Shown in pieces: positions 14,275 through 23,480 of a stretch of 64,000 nt of DNA; the first letter of the stretch is position 1; the number at the start of each line of letters is the position of its first letter. The stretch lies in NCBI GenBank assembly GCA_965206015.1, contig CBDBIW010000015.1, positions 930,001-994,000 on the forward strand, in the 5' to 3' direction. The notes beneath the pieces were generated by a model. That model was given only the letters and a program-made list of their open reading frames with translations. It did no database searches and was not told the DNA's origin. Made by a program: the position numbers and the translations under genes. The DNA is from JAJCYL01 sp965206015 (GTDB lineage: Bacteria > Bacteroidota > Bacteroidia > Cytophagales > Cyclobacteriaceae).

Positions 14275-16698
14275 TTAAAAACCAATCCCAAACCTTACAC
14301 GGCTCCTTTTCACATCCAAGATACTGGTGAAAAAGTCAACTCTCACCACCTTGAAGATATGTTCAATACCCACTCCCAATTCCATATAGCTATCCAGCTC
14401 CGGGATTTTTAAATAGTGCAATGAAGCTACGCCCTGAAGTTTCAACTTCCTAAACAAGGGAATTTTATTGAAGAGAAATCCATTGAAATGATGCTCGAGA
14501 TGAGTTGAGAAATATTTGTCCCGGGTACTGAAAAGGTAATAGTCAAGTAATTGAAACCGATTGATGTTGTACTGGGCAAAGTAAGTACGGTTGCCATCAA
14601 AGTGCAAAAAATCAGGGAATTGCAATTGATCCTTGCCAAAGAAAAAACCGGTTGCTACTTGGACCTGGGATTTACCCACCAAGCCCAGATTCCATTTGTC
14701 GTTGACCCAAAATTTAAGTTGGTTATAATTTACATCTGAACCCAATAGGTTCACTCCCTTGGTGAATCTGAAGAAAACCACGGGTAGTTTGGTTTCATAA
14801 ATGATCTTACGGTTCGGTCGGGAAATATATTTTTGGTCAAAAATAAACCGCAATTGAACCGCCAGCTTCAGTGCCTGGTGATTAGGAAAAGCTGTACTTC
14901 CAGTGCTAAGGTTATCCGGACGATTTGGGGTAAAGTCTTTCTTATCCTCATTCCTAAAAGAATAATCACCGGTATTGATGAGTTCCTTCCGGTCTTCATA
15001 AGACAATTCAGAGGTTAACATAATACCATTGGTCAGTTCTGTTCGATACCGACCTTCCCAAAAGTTCTTTCCATACAATTTCAAATGATTCTTTCCTCTA
15101 AATAGCGTTTCAAATGTATTGATCAACGGACTTATGGAGCCCTCATTAAATTGGGAGACATACCTGCCAAAAGTCATCTCGACAGACGAAAACTTCTTAC
15201 GGTTAAAATGATATTGGAGGTTGAGTTGGGAATTCAACCGCTCACTACCGAAACCATATCGAATGGTTGGCCGAATGCGATAAAAACGTTCTCTCTCAAG
15301 ATTCTTTCTGTAGCTGAGGGTGACTTTACCCACCAATCCTTCTACGGTATTGTATTGAATTATTTCAGTTATCGGATCAACACGAAAGAATTTTTCTTGG
15401 TACGAGTTGCGACGGTTATAGCCGCTCACAAAGATATTTCCGACTGTAAGTCTATTAGACTTTCTATCCGTTGAGTCTTTATAATCTTTTGATTCATGAA
15501 TGACCTCCAAACTGTCTTTTATTTTGTAGTCACTCCGCTCCAGTGCTGTAAGTGGAATAGGTCGAATGGCCTTCCAATACAAAGAATCACGCTTGTTCGA
15601 TTCTTCATCTATGGACAGGACTTCATTGTTAAAATGTTTCTTATCCAAGGCAGGTTCCACCTCATAGTTGGAATAAACACCAATGAAATTGCCCTTGCCT
15701 TCAAAACCAAACACTTTCAGGTCAAATAGAAATTTTTGAGACAAAATCATCCATACGTCCTCAGTAACCGGAGCAAATACCTGGCTTATTCTTAGACTGT
15801 CAACAAACTCAATCTGGTTGGCTTTGGTCAGCAGGAGGTCAGCACTATGAATGCGCCAGGTGTCCTCCATGATGTAGAGATATCCCGAACAAACCGGATC
15901 ATTGGCTCTCTTCGGAATGACTTGAATCTTATTGATCAGCTTCCCATTCTCAAACTTCGTACCTACCAGGTCATAATCGTAAAATAAAAAAGCATGATTA
16001 GCAATAGGGCTAACAATTCCCCGTTGGGTCAGACCCTGGTATTGCAATAAATTCTCGTAGAGGTTAACAGTCATTTCCGACGCCTGGTTAAAACTAAAAG
16101 CACTGTTATATCCACTCACTTTTGAGGAAATCATGTTTTCCTTGATCTTGTCCGGGCGTTCAAAACTGTATTCAGAGACCGATTCGGAGAAGTAGACTAT
16201 ACCGGTGTCAATGGTTACTGTCACCCCTAAAATTTTATCTGGCCGTCGCTCCAGCGTTTGAAGTCCTTTGATATATACGTCGCAAGCAAATGACTGAACC
16301 TGTTCGAGGTGGAATTTGCGCTTCTTTATGGCTTCTCTTATGACCAGATCCGCGGGATTTTCGCTGGCATTAATCACTACTTCTTGCAATTCTACCAGTT
16401 CGGACTCCATGACGAGATCCATACCAATATCGTCCTTTTGGGCATTTACTTTTCTTTTTACTGTTTTGTATCCTACATATTGAAATATTATGGTGTGCTC
16501 TCCAACTGGTACTTCAAAGGAGTAGATACCTATAGAATTTGTAGTTGTGCCAATGGTAGTCCCTTCAATGTACAGTGTAACAAATGGGAGGGGAACCTGG
16601 TTGGCATCCGTCACCAGACCATTGAGCTTGACAGCCTTTGAGATAAGAGGAAGTAAGGAAAAAATTAAAATTATAATGCGCATTGACCTCTTCACCAA
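14275..16698 (-). CDS. DUF5686 outer-membrane protein with carboxypeptidase-regulatory-like domain
   Basis: 807 residues. A signal peptide (about 1-22) is followed by a carboxypeptidase-regulatory-like beta-sandwich (GLVTDANQVPLPFVTLYIEG, TNSIGIYSFEVPVGEHTIIF, YVGYKTVKRKV; residues 25-105). The rest fits the DUF5686 family: a linker with conserved ANPADLVIREAI-like sequence and a long C-terminal region of amphipathic strands ending in aromatic GIGF, as expected for an outer-membrane barrel. Function is not established for the family. It stands alone, tail to tail with the small ABM gene. Confidence 0.85.
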   Translation of the reverse strand: MVKRSMRIIILIFSLLPLISKAVKLNGLVTDANQVPLPFVTLYIEGTTIGTTTNSIGIYSFEVPVGEHTIIFQYVGYKTVKRKVNAQKDDIGMDLVMESELVELQEVVINASENPADLVIREAIKKRKFHLEQVQSFACDVYIKGLQTLERRPDKILGVTVTIDTGIVYFSESVSEYSFERPDKIKENMISSKVSGYNSAFSFNQASEMTVNLYENLLQYQGLTQRGIVSPIANHAFLFYDYDLVGTKFENGKLINKIQVIPKRANDPVCSGYLYIMEDTWRIHSADLLLTKANQIEFVDSLRISQVFAPVTEDVWMILSQKFLFDLKVFGFEGKGNFIGVYSNYEVEPALDKKHFNNEVLSIDEESNKRDSLYWKAIRPIPLTALERSDYKIKDSLEVIHESKDYKDSTDRKSNRLTVGNIFVSGYNRRNSYQEKFFRVDPITEIIQYNTVEGLVGKVTLSYRKNLERERFYRIRPTIRYGFGSERLNSQLNLQYHFNRKKFSSVEMTFGRYVSQFNEGSISPLINTFETLFRGKNHLKLYGKNFWEGRYRTELTNGIMLTSELSYEDRKELINTGDYSFRNEDKKDFTPNRPDNLSTGSTAFPNHQALKLAVQLRFIFDQKYISRPNRKIIYETKLPVVFFRFTKGVNLLGSDVNYNQLKFWVNDKWNLGLVGKSQVQVATGFFFGKDQLQFPDFLHFDGNRTYFAQYNINRFQLLDYYLFSTRDKYFSTHLEHHFNGFLFNKIPLFRKLKLQGVASLHYLKIPELDSYMELGVGIEHIFKVVRVDFFTSILDVKRSRVRFGIGF

Positions 16699-16950
16699 GT
16701 AAAGACCAAATTAGATTGATTCTCTGCGACTGCAACGAATAATTAGGAGTAATTGGTTTATTGGGCCACAAATAATTTGAAGTTTGGGGCCCGAAAACCT
16801 TCACTTATATTCGGTCAACTGGGACATCCCACTAAATTGAGTGAAGGAATTCAAAACCGCAAGATTCCCCAGACAAGCCGTGGGATGACGCTTTGGTTTT
16901 TTGTGTTCCCCAATCTGCGTAATCCGTGTGTCAGACATTAACATTGCAAT

Positions 16951-17769
16951 ATGGAAAAGAAAGTAGTGATCATAACCGGTGCGACATCAGGCATAGGGAA
17001 AGCATGCGCTTTTGAATATGGGCAAAAAGGTTGGCATATAGTGGTAACTGGTCGAAATCAAACCAAGTTGGATCAGTTGTCCCAAGAGTTGCAGGCCTCA
17101 AATATTGATCACACTCCTGTTATAGCAGAAGCCAGTGCTGAAGCTGATAATGAAAGAATGATTGATACGGCTATTGAAAAGCATGGAAGGATTGATACCT
17201 TAATAGCCAATGCCGGCATCAGTATGCGGGCACTATTTGAAGAAATGAAGATTGAAGTATTTAAGCAGGTGATGGATGTCAACTTCAACGGAACTGTTTA
17301 CGCCACCAAATTTGCTTTGCCTCATATCCTTGCCTCAAAAGGATCTATCATTGGCATTTCCTCAATTAATGGTCATCGGGGCACCCCAGCCAGAACTGCC
17401 TATACGGCTTCTAAATATGCGATGGAGGGATTTTTTGAGGCCCTTCGAACCGAGGTTTTCAAAAGAGGGGTACATATTCTGGTAGTCAGTCCGGGATTTA
17501 CAGAAAGTAATATTCGAAATATTGCGTTGGATGCAGACGGTTCTTTCCAAGGAGAATCACCAAGAGATGAGAGCAAAATGATGAACTCTGAAACCGTTGC
17601 GCAATCTATTTATAAGGCCCACCAAAAAAAGAAGAGGGACCTTGTACTTACCTCTCAGGGTAAATTGGCCGTCTTTTTAAATAAGTGGATACCAGGCGTA
17701 TTGGATAACATGACCTATAAGATGATGTTGAAGGAATCTGATTCACCATTGAAAAAGTTTGAGGATTGA
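16951..17769 (+). CDS. Short-chain dehydrogenase/reductase (SDR)
   Basis: 272-residue classical SDR. TGATSGIG (residues 9-16) binds the dinucleotide, NAGIS follows strand 4, and the catalytic Ser (GISSING) and YTASK (Tyr-x-x-x-Lys) are present. The GRN after strand 2 hints at NADP preference. The C-terminal extension (KWIPGVLDNMTYKMM) suggests a membrane-associated ketoacyl or steroid-type reductase as in the DltE/Dhrs7 group, but the substrate cannot be named. It is followed by a hairpin repeat that may end transcription. Confidence 0.88.
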   Translation: MEKKVVIITGATSGIGKACAFEYGQKGWHIVVTGRNQTKLDQLSQELQASNIDHTPVIAEASAEADNERMIDTAIEKHGRIDTLIANAGISMRALFEEMKIEVFKQVMDVNFNGTVYATKFALPHILASKGSIIGISSINGHRGTPARTAYTASKYAMEGFFEALRTEVFKRGVHILVVSPGFTESNIRNIALDADGSFQGESPRDESKMMNSETVAQSIYKAHQKKKRDLVLTSQGKLAVFLNKWIPGVLDNMTYKMMLKESDSPLKKFED

Positions 17770-17776
17770 ATCCTTC

Positions 17777-17839
17777 ATTCCTGCGCAGGCAGGAATCTTC
17801 GAGAAGTAAATTATTCTGAGAGATTCCCACTTTCGTGGG
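17777..17839. repeat. Paired REP-like hairpins downstream of the SDR gene
   Basis: A perfect 8-bp inverted repeat, attcctgc/gcaggaat (17777-17796, loop gcag), is followed by a second hairpin, cccac/gtggg (17826-17839). The sequence around them, with GGAAT and ATGAC words, resembles dispersed intergenic palindromes common in Bacteroidota. It could also serve as a terminator. Confidence 0.6.
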
Positions 17840-17869
17840 CATGACGCAGTCCCTGGTCCGTCCTAAAAT

Positions 17870-18546
17870 AGGTTGACGGTTTTAAAAAGCTTTAGGTTAA
17901 TCAAGAGAGACAATTAGTATGACTGTTAACCAGCAGTTGATTGAGTCTTTGGACTCATTTATCTTCCAAAGCCCAATTTAGTTCAAGCATTAAACCAACT
18001 TCCCAAGCTGGTTTAATGCTTTTGAAAGACCAAACAAGCTATCTATAAATAGGCAAATTACCTACGAAACAGGCAACTATGAGTTCTGGATTCAATTTGT
18101 TGTATTGGAATGCCTAAATCAGGAAAACAAAAAAAGGGAGGCAATCTATGATTCCCACCCCTCTTCATTTAATAAAAACCATGGTTCTTGTTAAATGCCA
18201 AGCTACAGCCAAGAAGTCCAAAGCTTCGTTCGGCCAGAAACTAAACCAAGTCTGAAAACCTCCTCTGTTGGAATCATGATCTGAACGTATCCAGATAATT
18301 TTCCTTCAGTGAGGCCAACCCTTTCGGGTTTATTCTTTATCTCTCACTTGATAGGTTCAAAGTAGATTTTGACCGGAAGTTTTGCAAAAAATGGGCAGAT
18401 TACTTTCCCACAACTTACAAACAAGGTTATGCATGAGTTTTACACAAATGACATTTATATTGAATGACTCTCGTTTTTCCGGTTGATTACTTTATCTATT
18501 GAATGGAATTGATATTTTTGCTAATAAATCTAAAAGTATTTGAACA
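17870..18546. other. Gene-free 680-bp stretch with a long hairpin
   Basis: No intact gene. A 13-bp perfect stem aagcattaaacca/tggtttaatgctt (17985-17997 and 18009-18021), extended inward with one mismatch, forms a strong hairpin. The minus strand of about 18120-18330 gives short open pieces in changing frames that may be old transposase debris; no family could be assigned. Confidence 0.45.
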
Positions 18547-19368
18547 ATGAGAATTAAAATGAGAATTAAGCTATTGACAATATTAATCGTAGTCATTTCA
18601 ATATCGTGTGATCAACAATTAAAACAGAAAGAGGGAAATGCAGAAACAGTAAGACCTGATGTTTATGCAAATGTTATTCCTGAACTCAAAGCGTGTATTG
18701 AGGCTCATGGTGGACTTGAAGTTTGGCAATCTTTTGGAGGATTGGAATATGATCGGCTTTCAAGCAGTGGAGCCAGTGACCATTCAATCATTGATTTATT
18801 AGCCAGGAAGAATCTTGTTAAAAATGATACTACCTACACCATAGGATTTGACGGTACCAATGTCTGGATTACTCCAGACAAGGAAAAAATGAAATCACCG
18901 AGATTTTTTCACAACCTATACTTCTACTTTTTTGCACTGCCATTTGTTGTAGCTGATCCCGGAACAAATCAGGCTTACATGGGTGAGCAAAATTTCGATG
19001 GATCTACTTACAAAAAGATAAAGATTACTTATGGTGACAACGTCGGAGACAGCCCTGAAGATCAGTACATATTATGGATAGACGCTCAAACCAACCTTTT
19101 GAGTTTTATCAATTATTCTGTGACCTATTTTGATTCAAGTAGGGCGGAGAGCTATAATGCCGCTGTTTACAGGGAGTGGGAAGACATTCAGGGGATTAAG
19201 ATGCCAAAAGTGCTTTCATCCTATAGGTGGACTGCTGATTCACTCGGTGAAGCAAGAGGTTCAAACACATTTTTCAATGTCAGGTTTTCAACTCAAGTGC
19301 CAGATCAGTCATTATTTGAAGTTTCTCCAGGTGCCATCATTGATGAAGGCCCGGTTGAAAGTGAATAA
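18547..19368 (+). CDS. DUF6503-type lipoprotein
   Basis: 273-residue predicted lipoprotein: basic start, hydrophobic core and lipobox VISISC, with lipidated Cys near residue 22. The first 24 bases hold a near-perfect 12-bp duplication (MRIK MRIK), so translation may start at 18547 or 18559. The mature part (EAHGGLEVWQSFGGLEYD, GFDGTNVWITPD, YLYFYFFALPFV-like segment, WIDAQTNLLSFINY) follows the pattern of Bacteroidota DUF6503 proteins, a LolA-like beta-fold of unknown role in the envelope. It ends convergent with the ABC exporter genes (no gap). Confidence 0.75.
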   Translation: MRIKMRIKLLTILIVVISISCDQQLKQKEGNAETVRPDVYANVIPELKACIEAHGGLEVWQSFGGLEYDRLSSSGASDHSIIDLLARKNLVKNDTTYTIGFDGTNVWITPDKEKMKSPRFFHNLYFYFFALPFVVADPGTNQAYMGEQNFDGSTYKKIKITYGDNVGDSPEDQYILWIDAQTNLLSFINYSVTYFDSSRAESYNAAVYREWEDIQGIKMPKVLSSYRWTADSLGEARGSNTFFNVRFSTQVPDQSLFEVSPGAIIDEGPVESE

Positions 19369-20190
19369 TTAAAGATCTTTGCGAGACAACACCCAGTAAA
19401 TTAGAGATATAAAGATCGCCAACCACGCCATGACTACCGCAAGGTCCCCCCATGCGATGTAGTCCTGAACTTCCATGAAGACATAGCGTTGATAAGGGAG
19501 TCTAATGAGATTGTTCAGGGCACTAATTGGCCAAAATGGAGCAGTGGCTGCCACTAATTCCGGAATAAATGGGTTGTGTTTGAAATTAACAATGAGAACA
19601 GGTTCAAAAACCAATGTGTACATCAATATTGTAATGATAGCAAACCCAGCTTTTTTAAGAACAAGCCCCACTAAAAATGCGAACGTGAAAAAGGTTACTA
19701 CCTCAATAAAATAGGCACCCAAAAAACCTAGTGAACTAAAAATGTATCTGGCATCGGTGACTGCCGAATAAGTCAATCCAGTGGTAAGTCCAGTAATAAA
19801 GAGGACCAATGTTGCTGCCACAGACAACATGATGATAAAATTTAACTTTGAAATAAGAAATTCTTTTTTACTCAGCCCGTCAATGATATTCTGCCGAAGC
19901 GTACGATAACTGATTTCGTTGGTGATAGAGATGACGACAATAAAAGAAAGAATGACTTTAAAGAAAGTCGCCATGTATGTGATGTTGTGCCATATATCTG
20001 GAAAATCATAGAAGGGCAAGATCGTCGGATCAATTCCGTCAAACTCTGCACCATGATTTTTCAGAAATTCCAGGAAGAACCTGACACCCGAACCCACCAA
20101 GATGACACCAGCGCAGTACATCATAGTTAAAATCCAAAAGACCTTGTAGTTTTTGAGTTTGAACCACTCAATCAGAAATAATCTATGCAT
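19369..20190 (-). CDS. ABC-2 type transporter permease
   Basis: 273 residues with six predicted membrane segments and the arrangement of ABC-2 permeases: short cytoplasmic start (IEWFKLKNYKVFWILT), a loop with PFYDFPDIWHNITY after segment 1, then FIVVISITNEISYRTLRQNIIDGLSKKEF, which contacts the ATPase. It overlaps the ATPase gene by 8 bp and forms an exporter with it. The substrate is unknown. Confidence 0.88.
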   Translation of the reverse strand: MHRLFLIEWFKLKNYKVFWILTMMYCAGVILVGSGVRFFLEFLKNHGAEFDGIDPTILPFYDFPDIWHNITYMATFFKVILSFIVVISITNEISYRTLRQNIIDGLSKKEFLISKLNFIIMLSVAATLVLFITGLTTGLTYSAVTDARYIFSSLGFLGAYFIEVVTFFTFAFLVGLVLKKAGFAIITILMYTLVFEPVLIVNFKHNPFIPELVAATAPFWPISALNNLIRLPYQRYVFMEVQDYIAWGDLAVVMAWLAIFISLIYWVLSRKDL

Positions 20191-21097
20191 CGTGTTCGGA
20201 AAGTATTTTTAAAAATTCTTGCTCTAGATTGGTTTTGACCTGAGTCAGGTGAGAAGCAATTACTTTATTATCTAATAGATATTTATTAAGGTCGGCACTA
20301 TTTACTTCTCCATTAATGTCGACTACATATTTATCCCCAGCCTCTTTAATGTCCAGTTTGAACGGCCAATCTACCAAGGCACGATGGAGCTGTTCCATGT
20401 TTAAGGCAGTCACCTCTATTGAATTTTTGGAATTTAGCACATCTTCGACTTTTCCAGAATATATTTTTTTCCCATTTCTCAGGATTGCGAAATGAGAACA
20501 CACTTTTTGAACTTCATCCAATAAGTGGCTGGCCAGGATAAGTGTCTTGCCTTGTCCGCTTATTTGTTGCATGAGAACCCGTATTTCGGCTATGCCCGAA
20601 GGATCCAAACCATTGGTGGGTTCGTCGAGAATCAAGACAGGAGGATCGGGGAGCAATGCTGCTGCAATCGCCAATCGTTGTTTCATCCCTAAGGAAAAAG
20701 TCCGAAATGGGTCATTTCGTCTGTCAGACAGACCAACCCATTCCAGTATTTCATCAATTCTATTTCTTCCACACTGTTTGATTTCGGCTATAATTTTCAG
20801 ATTTCGTTCAGCAGATAAATAAGGATAAAAACAAGGTGTTTCAAGTATCGAACCTATTTTTTTTCGACTGTCACTACTTGGCGGTGATCCAAACCATTGA
20901 TAAGATCCAGAACTTGGTTGAAGAACATCAAGAACGATTCCAAGAGTCGTGGTTTTTCCGCTGCCGTTTGGTCCTAAAAGCCCAAAAATCTCACCCTTAT
21001 TTATCTCGAGAGAGAGGTTATTCAAAGCTTTAATCCTCCGATAGTTTTTACTGAGATTTTTTATTTTAAGTACTCTTTCCACTGATCTCTTATTCAT
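20183..21097 (-). CDS. ABC transporter ATP-binding protein
   Basis: About 304 residues, starting at the ATG giving MNKRSVERVLKIKNLSKNY. That start overlaps the preceding gene by 8 bp; a longer reading from 21139 would only add leader-like residues. Walker A is GPNGSGKTT, the signature is FSLGMKQRLAIA, Walker B is VLILDEPTNGLDPSG, and the switch is ASHLLDEV. The C-terminal part (about 220-304) is the extra domain typical of drug/bacteriocin-type ABC-2 ATPases. It pairs with the downstream permease. Confidence 0.92.
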   Translation of the reverse strand: MNKRSVERVLKIKNLSKNYRRIKALNNLSLEINKGEIFGLLGPNGSGKTTTLGIVLDVLQPSSGSYQWFGSPPSSDSRKKIGSILETPCFYPYLSAERNLKIIAEIKQCGRNRIDEILEWVGLSDRRNDPFRTFSLGMKQRLAIAAALLPDPPVLILDEPTNGLDPSGIAEIRVLMQQISGQGKTLILASHLLDEVQKVCSHFAILRNGKKIYSGKVEDVLNSKNSIEVTALNMEQLHRALVDWPFKLDIKEAGDKYVVDINGEVNSADLNKYLLDNKVIASHLTQVKTNLEQEFLKILSEHDA

Positions 21098-21626
21098 TAC
21101 TGTGCTCTTGTCTTTCACTTTTCCCAAATTCAAAAACATTCAGGAAGTTGTCCGCACTTAATGAATTAATCAACTCTGGAATCTTCTCAATACGGATCAT
21201 ACCTAGAATATCCACTGCAATAGTCGATTCTTCAGTCTTTAATAAAGCAACAAATTCCTCATCATCCTTACTAAGAACATAGAGTGTTTGTTCCTTACCT
21301 TCTACTGACATTAATTTCTCAAATCCCTCTTCCTCTCTAAACTTGTTTGAAATGGCTCTAATATCTTTAATTGAGAACTCGTTGATTTGATAAAAAGTCA
21401 TTTTTTCTATGTCTTCTACCATTTCATCAAAGTTGGGGTTTCGGTTAATGTTGATCATTCGAAGTGTACTTGCGTAGAAGTACAATTCAGCCCCTAATTC
21501 ATATTCTGTCCCTAAAGATTTGAATAGCTCACTTTGCGCTTTGAGCGGTCCGGATGCAATCACAATAATTACAACGGTCATCACAAGAAAAAACCTGCCC
21601 TTAAAAGGCAGGGTAGGTTTTTTCAT
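21090..21626 (-). CDS. DUF4252 family secreted protein
   Basis: About 178 residues from MKKPTLPFKGRFF, with a signal peptide ending near KAQS. The rest matches DUF4252: NFDEMVEDIEKMTFYQI, then a repeated pattern of charged strands and a C-terminal SADNFLNVFEFGKS. DUF4252 proteins are usually encoded behind an ECF sigma factor in Bacteroidota, as here. Function is unknown. An in-frame earlier start (21692) would overlap the previous fragment and is less likely. Confidence 0.75.
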   Translation of the reverse strand: MKKPTLPFKGRFFLVMTVVIIVIASGPLKAQSELFKSLGTEYELGAELYFYASTLRMININRNPNFDEMVEDIEKMTFYQINEFSIKDIRAISNKFREEEGFEKLMSVEGKEQTLYVLSKDDEEFVALLKTEESTIAVDILGMIRIEKIPELINSLSADNFLNVFEFGKSERQEHSNE

Positions 21627-21648
21627 TAGTTTACTGACTAAGCCAAGC

Positions 21649-21882
21649 TTAGTTCTCATCCTTCTTGTTGTTATCAGGGTCAAGCTTTCCAAGATGATCT
21701 AAAGCATCAATTTTCATTTTTGAAGCCAATTTAGTAATTGAAGCCAATTTAGTAATATTCTTGAGATCAATCTCTCCATAAAGTGACAGTAAGTGGAATT
21801 GATTCTCGCCTCCAGCAATCATGAGGAGTTCGGTAATGATACTTCCCTTTTCTTTAATTAGAAACTGAAAGTTTTTCACCAT
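21649..21882 (-). pseudogene. C-terminal fragment of a second DUF4252 protein
   Basis: The frame reads IKEKGSIITELLMIAGGE and FHLLSLYGEIDLKNITKLAS, the C-terminal core of DUF4252. The N-terminal half with the signal peptide is absent. Its likely preceding residues (VKDGEKLSV) are encoded in the end of the sigma-factor frame, so the two genes are joined and then shifted. An 18-bp tandem duplication (21721-21756) doubles ITKLAS in frame. Confidence 0.7.
21721..21756. repeat. 18-bp perfect tandem duplication inside the DUF4252 fragment
   Basis: tgaagccaatttagtaat is present twice in direct succession and adds six residues in frame. It is probably a recent slippage event in a gene no longer under selection. 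Confidence 0.9.
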
Positions 21883-22309
21883 CTTTTACAGACATTAACT
21901 CTGATATCTCTTTGTAGCTATACCCCTGTATATCCCTCAGTTGTAGAATCTCCTTTTGATTGTCAGGTAACTTGCCAATCATTTCACCAATGGATTCTTG
22001 AAATTCATTATTGACAGTAGCTTCAATAGGGGTTGGACCGGGGTCATAGAAGCCACGGACTTTGTCCAATGATTCTCTCCGATTGGCTTTTACCCTCAAT
22101 TTATCAATTGACAAATTTCTGGTCATGCGCATACACCAGGCTTCTTTGTTGAGCACGTTATCTAATTCAGATCGTTTATCCCAAATTTTCAGCAATACTT
22201 CCTGTACAATGTCTTCAGATAATTCTCTATTACCCGTAATACTCTGTGAATAACGAAAATATTTGTTCTTTCCAGGAAGAACTTCATTCTGAAAGGCCTC
22301 TAAATCCAT
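21854..22309 (-). pseudogene. ECF-type RNA polymerase sigma factor, C-terminally truncated
   Basis: From ATG 22309 the protein has sigma region 2 (FRYSQSITGNRELSEDIVQEVLLKIW, WCMRMTRNLSIDKLR) and the beginning of region 4 (LPDNQKEILQLRDIQGYSYKEISELM). The recognition helix is missing. After ELM the frame enters SVKDGEKLSVSN, which looks like DUF4252 sequence, and stops. A deletion seems to have removed the end of region 4, any anti-sigma gene, and the start of a DUF4252 gene. Without the recognition helix, -35 recognition should be lost. Confidence 0.75.
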
Positions 22310-22355
22310 CTTATGACTATCGACGATTAACCTTTAGGAAAGTTACCAAACTTAT

Positions 22356-23474
22356 TCAATTTACTAATTCAGAATAAATTGAGATGAGGCCTTGACATAG
22401 GAATTTGGATTGAAATTTTTGAGCGTGTTTATATCCGGAATGAGTGTATTGTCGGTATTGTTCACTATCAGAGGAAAGGGTGCTTATACTATTGGCTAAT
22501 GATTCGAAATCCTCAGGATCAAAAGTTAAACCACCGGGTCCGCATGTCTCTGGCATTGCAGATGTGTTGGAACATATTACTGGCGTTTTACTTGCCAATG
22601 ACTCAATAATTGGAAGTCCGAAACCCTCATAGAATGAGGGTACAATTGTGAGTGAGGCCATTTGATAAAGACAGGCCAGATATTGTTGGCTAATGGGATT
22701 CACATCACATACAAAATGCACCCTATCGTGCAGTTTATGTTTTCCCAAGTATCTATTTAGCTGTGCCCTCATTGGTCCTCGCCCGACGATGACCAATGAG
22801 TGATTGGGCAATAATTGCAGTGTTTCAACAAGTGTGATGACGTTCTTATTAATTGTGAGAGCACCAACGAAAAGTAAGAAATCACAAGGAAGTTTCATTC
22901 GCTCTTTTAAAGCTCCGATTTCATTAGATTCACATTCTTGAAAAAAAATATTGTCACAAATAGGAGGGAGGACAGTGACCTGATCTTCATTCAATTGATA
23001 ACTCTCCAATAAATCTATCTTGGTATTTTTTGACACACTAATAATCATGTCAGCCTTTTTAAGAGCATGTCGTACTTTAATCTGATATATCTGGCGATCT
23101 AAAATTGGATAATCTTCTTTTTGTCTTTTAAAAAGCAGGTCATGGATAGAGACCACGAATTTTGTTTTGAAGGATGACGGAGTGTATGGCAGTTCATTTG
23201 ATAACCCATGAAATAAATTAATGTTATCTCTTTTTAAATCGTGACTCATCCCGAATGACCGCCATAGAGATTGAAATGTGTGGCGACTTAAATGGGTGGT
23301 AATAGCACCAATTTCTTGAGCCTCTGGTAAAAGAGGACTATTGGTCCTCGGGCTGTAGCAGTGATAGTCATTTTCTCTGTGGTGCTCACACAATCCTTTG
23401 ATAATGGATCTTGAATAGTTGCCGAGGCCTCTCTGATTATAAAAAGCCCTTTTGGCATCAAAACCAATAATCAT
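22356..23474 (-). CDS. Glycosyltransferase family 4 protein
   Basis: 372-residue GT-B fold retaining glycosyltransferase. The N-terminus (IIGFDAKRAFYNQRGLGNYSRSI) binds the acceptor. The C-terminal donor domain has LLFVGALTINKN, VIVGRGP and the EGFGLPIIE motif (E-x7-E type), then CSNTSAMPETCGPGGLTFDP. It begins 7 nt after the large ABC exporter gene and is probably cotranscribed with it, which suggests a glycan or glycolipid substrate for that exporter. Sugar donor unknown. Confidence 0.9.
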   Translation of the reverse strand: MIIGFDAKRAFYNQRGLGNYSRSIIKGLCEHHRENDYHCYSPRTNSPLLPEAQEIGAITTHLSRHTFQSLWRSFGMSHDLKRDNINLFHGLSNELPYTPSSFKTKFVVSIHDLLFKRQKEDYPILDRQIYQIKVRHALKKADMIISVSKNTKIDLLESYQLNEDQVTVLPPICDNIFFQECESNEIGALKERMKLPCDFLLFVGALTINKNVITLVETLQLLPNHSLVIVGRGPMRAQLNRYLGKHKLHDRVHFVCDVNPISQQYLACLYQMASLTIVPSFYEGFGLPIIESLASKTPVICSNTSAMPETCGPGGLTFDPEDFESLANSISTLSSDSEQYRQYTHSGYKHAQKFQSKFLCQGLISIYSELVN

Positions 23475-23480
23475 GATGTG

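Noticed and set aside
15151..15474. 107-codon plus-strand frame inside the DUF5686 gene
   Set aside because: Antisense shadow of the outer-membrane protein gene.
21593..21615. Hairpin cctgcc/ggcagg as a terminator after the sigma/DUF4252 fragment
   Set aside because: It lies within the signal-peptide codons of the intact DUF4252 gene and is explained by coding sequence; no T-run follows in the minus direction at the right place.
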